From assembly GCF_025847235.1 (NCBI RefSeq), contig NZ_JAOZEW010000003.1:248001-312000 (forward strand): a stretch of 64,000 nt of DNA, given 5' to 3'. Shown piece by piece: positions 62,048 through 64,000 of this stretch. The notes under the pieces were generated by a model that worked only from the letters and a program-made list of their open reading frames with translations, was not told the origin of the DNA and searched no databases. Each line of letters begins with the position of its first letter. The first letter of the stretch is position 1. The position numbers were made by a program, and so were the translations under genes. This DNA is from Flavobacterium shii (GTDB lineage Bacteria > Bacteroidota > Bacteroidia > Flavobacteriales > Flavobacteriaceae).

Positions 62048-63496
62048 ATGAAAGAAGAATTTAAAAAACTCATTAAGACTAAAGTCTTTTTATATGCTTT
62101 TTTTGCAATAATGATTTTAGCATCATGCAAAAAAGGAGAAGAATCAACGAATTACACAAAAATTGTAACGGATGGAGAAATGGAAGCCGAACTTACTGCT
62201 CCCCCAATGGTACCTAAACCTATTGGTAACAGACCTGCAATGAAGTTAAAGGTTAATATGGAAATTAAAGAACAGGAAGGGACAATGACCGATGGAGTAA
62301 AATATACGTATTGGACATTTGGCGGATCTGTTCCGGGAAGCTTTATCAGAACACGTGTTGGTGATGAAGTAGAATTTCACTTAAAAAATCACCCTGATAA
62401 CAAACTACCTCATAATATCGATTTACATGCCGTAACAGGCCCAGGAGGTGGAGCCTCATCATCACTGGTTGCTCCCGGTCATGAAAAAGTATTTAGTTTT
62501 AAGGTAATAAACCCCGGATTGTATGTTTACCATTGTGCAACTGCTCCCGTAGGAATGCACATTGCTAACGGAATGTACGGTTTAATTTTGGTAGAACCAG
62601 AAGGAGGTCTCCCTCCTGTAGACAAGGAATACTACGTTATGCAAGGCGACTTTTATACTCAAGGTGAATATGGAGCCAAGGGACTTCAACCTTTTGATAT
62701 GAATAAAGCCGTGAAAGAAACTCCCGATTATGTTGTTTTTAATGGTAGAGTTGGTTCTTTGACAAATGGAAATGAGCTTACCGCAAAAGTGGGAGAAACT
62801 GTTCGTTTATTTGTTGGAAATGGTGGTCCTAACCTAGTTTCTTCATTCCATGTTATTGGTGAAATATTCGATCATGTACATGTTGAAGGCGGAAGTCTTA
62901 TCAATAAAAATGTTCAGACTACTTTAATTCCTGCCGGCGGTGCATCGATAGTTGATTTTAAAGTAGAAACTCCCGGAAATTTCATTATTGTTGACCACTC
63001 TATTTTTAGAGCATTTAACAAAGGTGCTTTGGGAATCCTAAAAGTAGAAGGTGCAGAACATAAAAATATCTATTCGGGAACTATCCAAGAAGGTATTTAT
63101 TTACCAGAAGGTGGAACAATCCAAAAAATGCCTGACTATGGAGCTACAAAAACAGCTATTCCAAAAAGAACAGTAGCCGAAAGAGTGAAAATTGGAAAAG
63201 AGATTTTTGGAACAACGTGTTTTGCCTGCCATCAATCCGAAGGACAAGGAATTCCTAGTGCGTTCCCTCCTCTCGCAAAATCAGATTATCTTAATGCAGA
63301 CCCAAAACGAGCAATCAAGACAATCCTGCACGGTTTGAGTGGCGAAATAACTGTAAATGGTAAAAAATACAACAACATTATGCCTAGCCAGAATTTATCC
63401 GATGATGAAATAGCAAATATTATGACCTATATATACAATAGTTGGGGGAATAATAAAACTGAAGTAACTCCCGAAATGGTAAAAGCCCTAAGATAA
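62048..63496 (+). CDS. nirK: Copper nitrite reductase fused to cytochrome c
   Basis: 482 residues. A lipoprotein signal with Cys27 ([10 protein letters not shown]) anchors it in the periplasm. The cupredoxin domains carry all expected ligands: type 1 copper His122, Cys163, His171 and Met176; type 2 copper His127, His162 and His317; catalytic Asp125 and His268. The C-terminal extension (about 380-482) is a class I cytochrome c with CFACH (Cys391, Cys394, His395) and likely axial Met445. It reduces nitrite to nitric oxide; the fused haem probably delivers electrons directly. The next gene starts 6 bases after the stop. An FNR-like site lies upstream. Confidence 0.96.
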   Translation: MKEEFKKLIKTKVFLYAFFAIMILASCKKGEESTNYTKIVTDGEMEAELTAPPMVPKPIGNRPAMKLKVNMEIKEQEGTMTDGVKYTYWTFGGSVPGSFIRTRVGDEVEFHLKNHPDNKLPHNIDLHAVTGPGGGASSSLVAPGHEKVFSFKVINPGLYVYHCATAPVGMHIANGMYGLILVEPEGGLPPVDKEYYVMQGDFYTQGEYGAKGLQPFDMNKAVKETPDYVVFNGRVGSLTNGNELTAKVGETVRLFVGNGGPNLVSSFHVIGEIFDHVHVEGGSLINKNVQTTLIPAGGASIVDFKVETPGNFIIVDHSIFRAFNKGALGILKVEGAEHKNIYSGTIQEGIYLPEGGTIQKMPDYGATKTAIPKRTVAERVKIGKEIFGTTCFACHQSEGQGIPSAFPPLAKSDYLNADPKRAIKTILHGLSGEITVNGKKYNNIMPSQNLSDDEIANIMTYIYNSWGNNKTEVTPEMVKALR

Positions 63497-63502
63497 AACA
63501 TT

Positions 63503-64000
63503 ATGCAAAAAAGCTTTTTCATTATTATCCTTTTCTTAGCTCATATAGGAATGATAAGAGCGCAAGAATCGAAGATGGTTCCGATAAAAGAGGGCTCGTT
63601 TGTCCCTCTTTACGGAGCTACAGTAAAAAACCCAATTGTTGTGAAGCCCTTTTTTATAGATGTTTATCCAGTTACTAATCGTGAGTTCTTGAGTTTCCTC
63701 AAAAAGAATCCAAGCTATAACAAATCCAAAATAAAGGCTATTTATGCAGATAAAAGCTATCTATCGTATTGGAAAACTGATTTTGATTTTGGAAGTGCAA
63801 ATCCAAAAGCACCAGTAACCAACGTTTCCTGGTTTGCTGCCAGGAAATATTGTGAATGTCAAGAAAAACGTTTGCCTACAATGGATGAATGGGAATATGT
63901 TGCTATGGCAGATGAAAAAAAAATTGATGCCAGAACCAAATCGGAATTCAATAAATACATATTGTCATGGTATGAAAAATCAAAAACATACGAGAATTCT
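63503..64000 (+). CDS. SUMF1/FGE-like protein (cut by window edge)
   Basis: 166 residues visible from the ATG at 63503; the gene runs past the window. A signal peptide (MQKSFFIIILFLAHIGMIRAQ) precedes a formylglycine-generating-enzyme-type sulfatase-modifying domain: MVPIKEGSFVPLYG, FFIDVYPVTNREFLSFLKKN, PVTNVSWFAARKYCECQEKRLPTMDEWEYVAMAD. This FGE/EgtB fold covers oxidases, C-S lyases and non-catalytic structural parts. The tight link to nirK (6 bases) suggests a part in nitrite reductase maturation or denitrification, not sulfatase activation; this is inference. The catalytic C-terminal region is not in the window. Confidence 0.85.
   Translation, partial: MQKSFFIIILFLAHIGMIRAQESKMVPIKEGSFVPLYGATVKNPIVVKPFFIDVYPVTNREFLSFLKKNPSYNKSKIKAIYADKSYLSYWKTDFDFGSANPKAPVTNVSWFAARKYCECQEKRLPTMDEWEYVAMADEKKIDARTKSEFNKYILSWYEKSKTYENS

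Noticed and set aside
1..64000. CRISPR arrays, tRNA or rRNA genes, insertion sequences, integrases, toxin-antitoxin pairs
   Set aside because: I found no regular direct repeat-spacer pattern, no cloverleaf-like segment in the gaps and no transposase or integrase frame.

Overview
The window looks like a chromosome segment of a Flavobacterium-type bacterium (Bacteroidota, Flavobacteriia). It is AT-rich. SusC/SusD pairs, CarboxypepD_reg/TonB receptors, BatA-VWA, DUF4834 and YfhO-type proteins and ferredoxin/LuxC-like/serC/serA synteny are all present. Many starts are preceded by the Bacteroidota -7 box TAnnTTTG rather than by Shine-Dalgarno sites. I see no rRNA, tRNA, CRISPR array, insertion sequence or prophage. 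Most of the window is core chromosome, with two accessory-like parts: a beta-glucan utilisation locus and a denitrification locus at the right edge.

Layout. 1-3900 (minus): a BrkB-like membrane protein, an FMN reductase and a transglutaminase-like protein cut by the window edge, then ychF. 4100-8500: a TonB receptor, a CarboxypepD_reg-like protein and a dicluster ferredoxin. 8590-14130: the ferredoxin promoter overlaps that of a LuxC-type acyl-CoA reductase, followed by serC and serA (phosphorylated serine pathway) and small conserved proteins. 14400-19000: LolD-like ATPase, GT-C-like membrane protein, TIGR02757 protein and DEAD-box helicase. 19169-28201: lactonase, BatA/VWA protein, a repeat-rich tail-fibre-like protein, a dihydroorotase homologue that has lost its metal ligands, esterases and a cysteine hydrolase. 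28400-33500: small envelope proteins, PhnP-like phosphodiesterase, a large conserved protein of unknown function, Bcp peroxiredoxin and an endonuclease III lacking the Fe-S ligands. 33555-34333: an ECF sigma factor and a 47-residue companion ORF.

34638-46323 (minus) is a compact polysaccharide utilisation locus. It runs from a membrane-bound propeller/Y_Y_Y/LuxR-HTH regulator through SusC, SusD and a PKD-containing surface glycan-binding protein to two GH16 endoglucanases. Beta-1,3-glucan (laminarin-like) is the likely substrate. The last enzyme gene is separated from the others by a GC-rich hairpin. 46532-57534: uvrA, then envelope genes (MscS channel, Wzx-like flippase, GT4 glycosyltransferase, YfhO protein, DUF4834). 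57658-61751: an outer-membrane-type protein, a GNAT-like protein, a lipoprotein and an alpha-oxoamine synthase suited to making sphingoid or sulfonolipid bases. 62048-64000: copper nitrite reductase fused to cytochrome c, followed by a formylglycine-generating-enzyme-like protein cut by the edge. The nirK promoter carries a perfect FNR-family palindrome centred about 42 bp upstream of the predicted transcription start.

The intergenic DNA is informative. A dispersed element occurs three times (2182-2325, 10941-11022, 32601-32742), with pairing ends that show compensatory changes. There are also palindromic repeats of other families, and two pairs of neighbouring terminators that share the same stem sequence.
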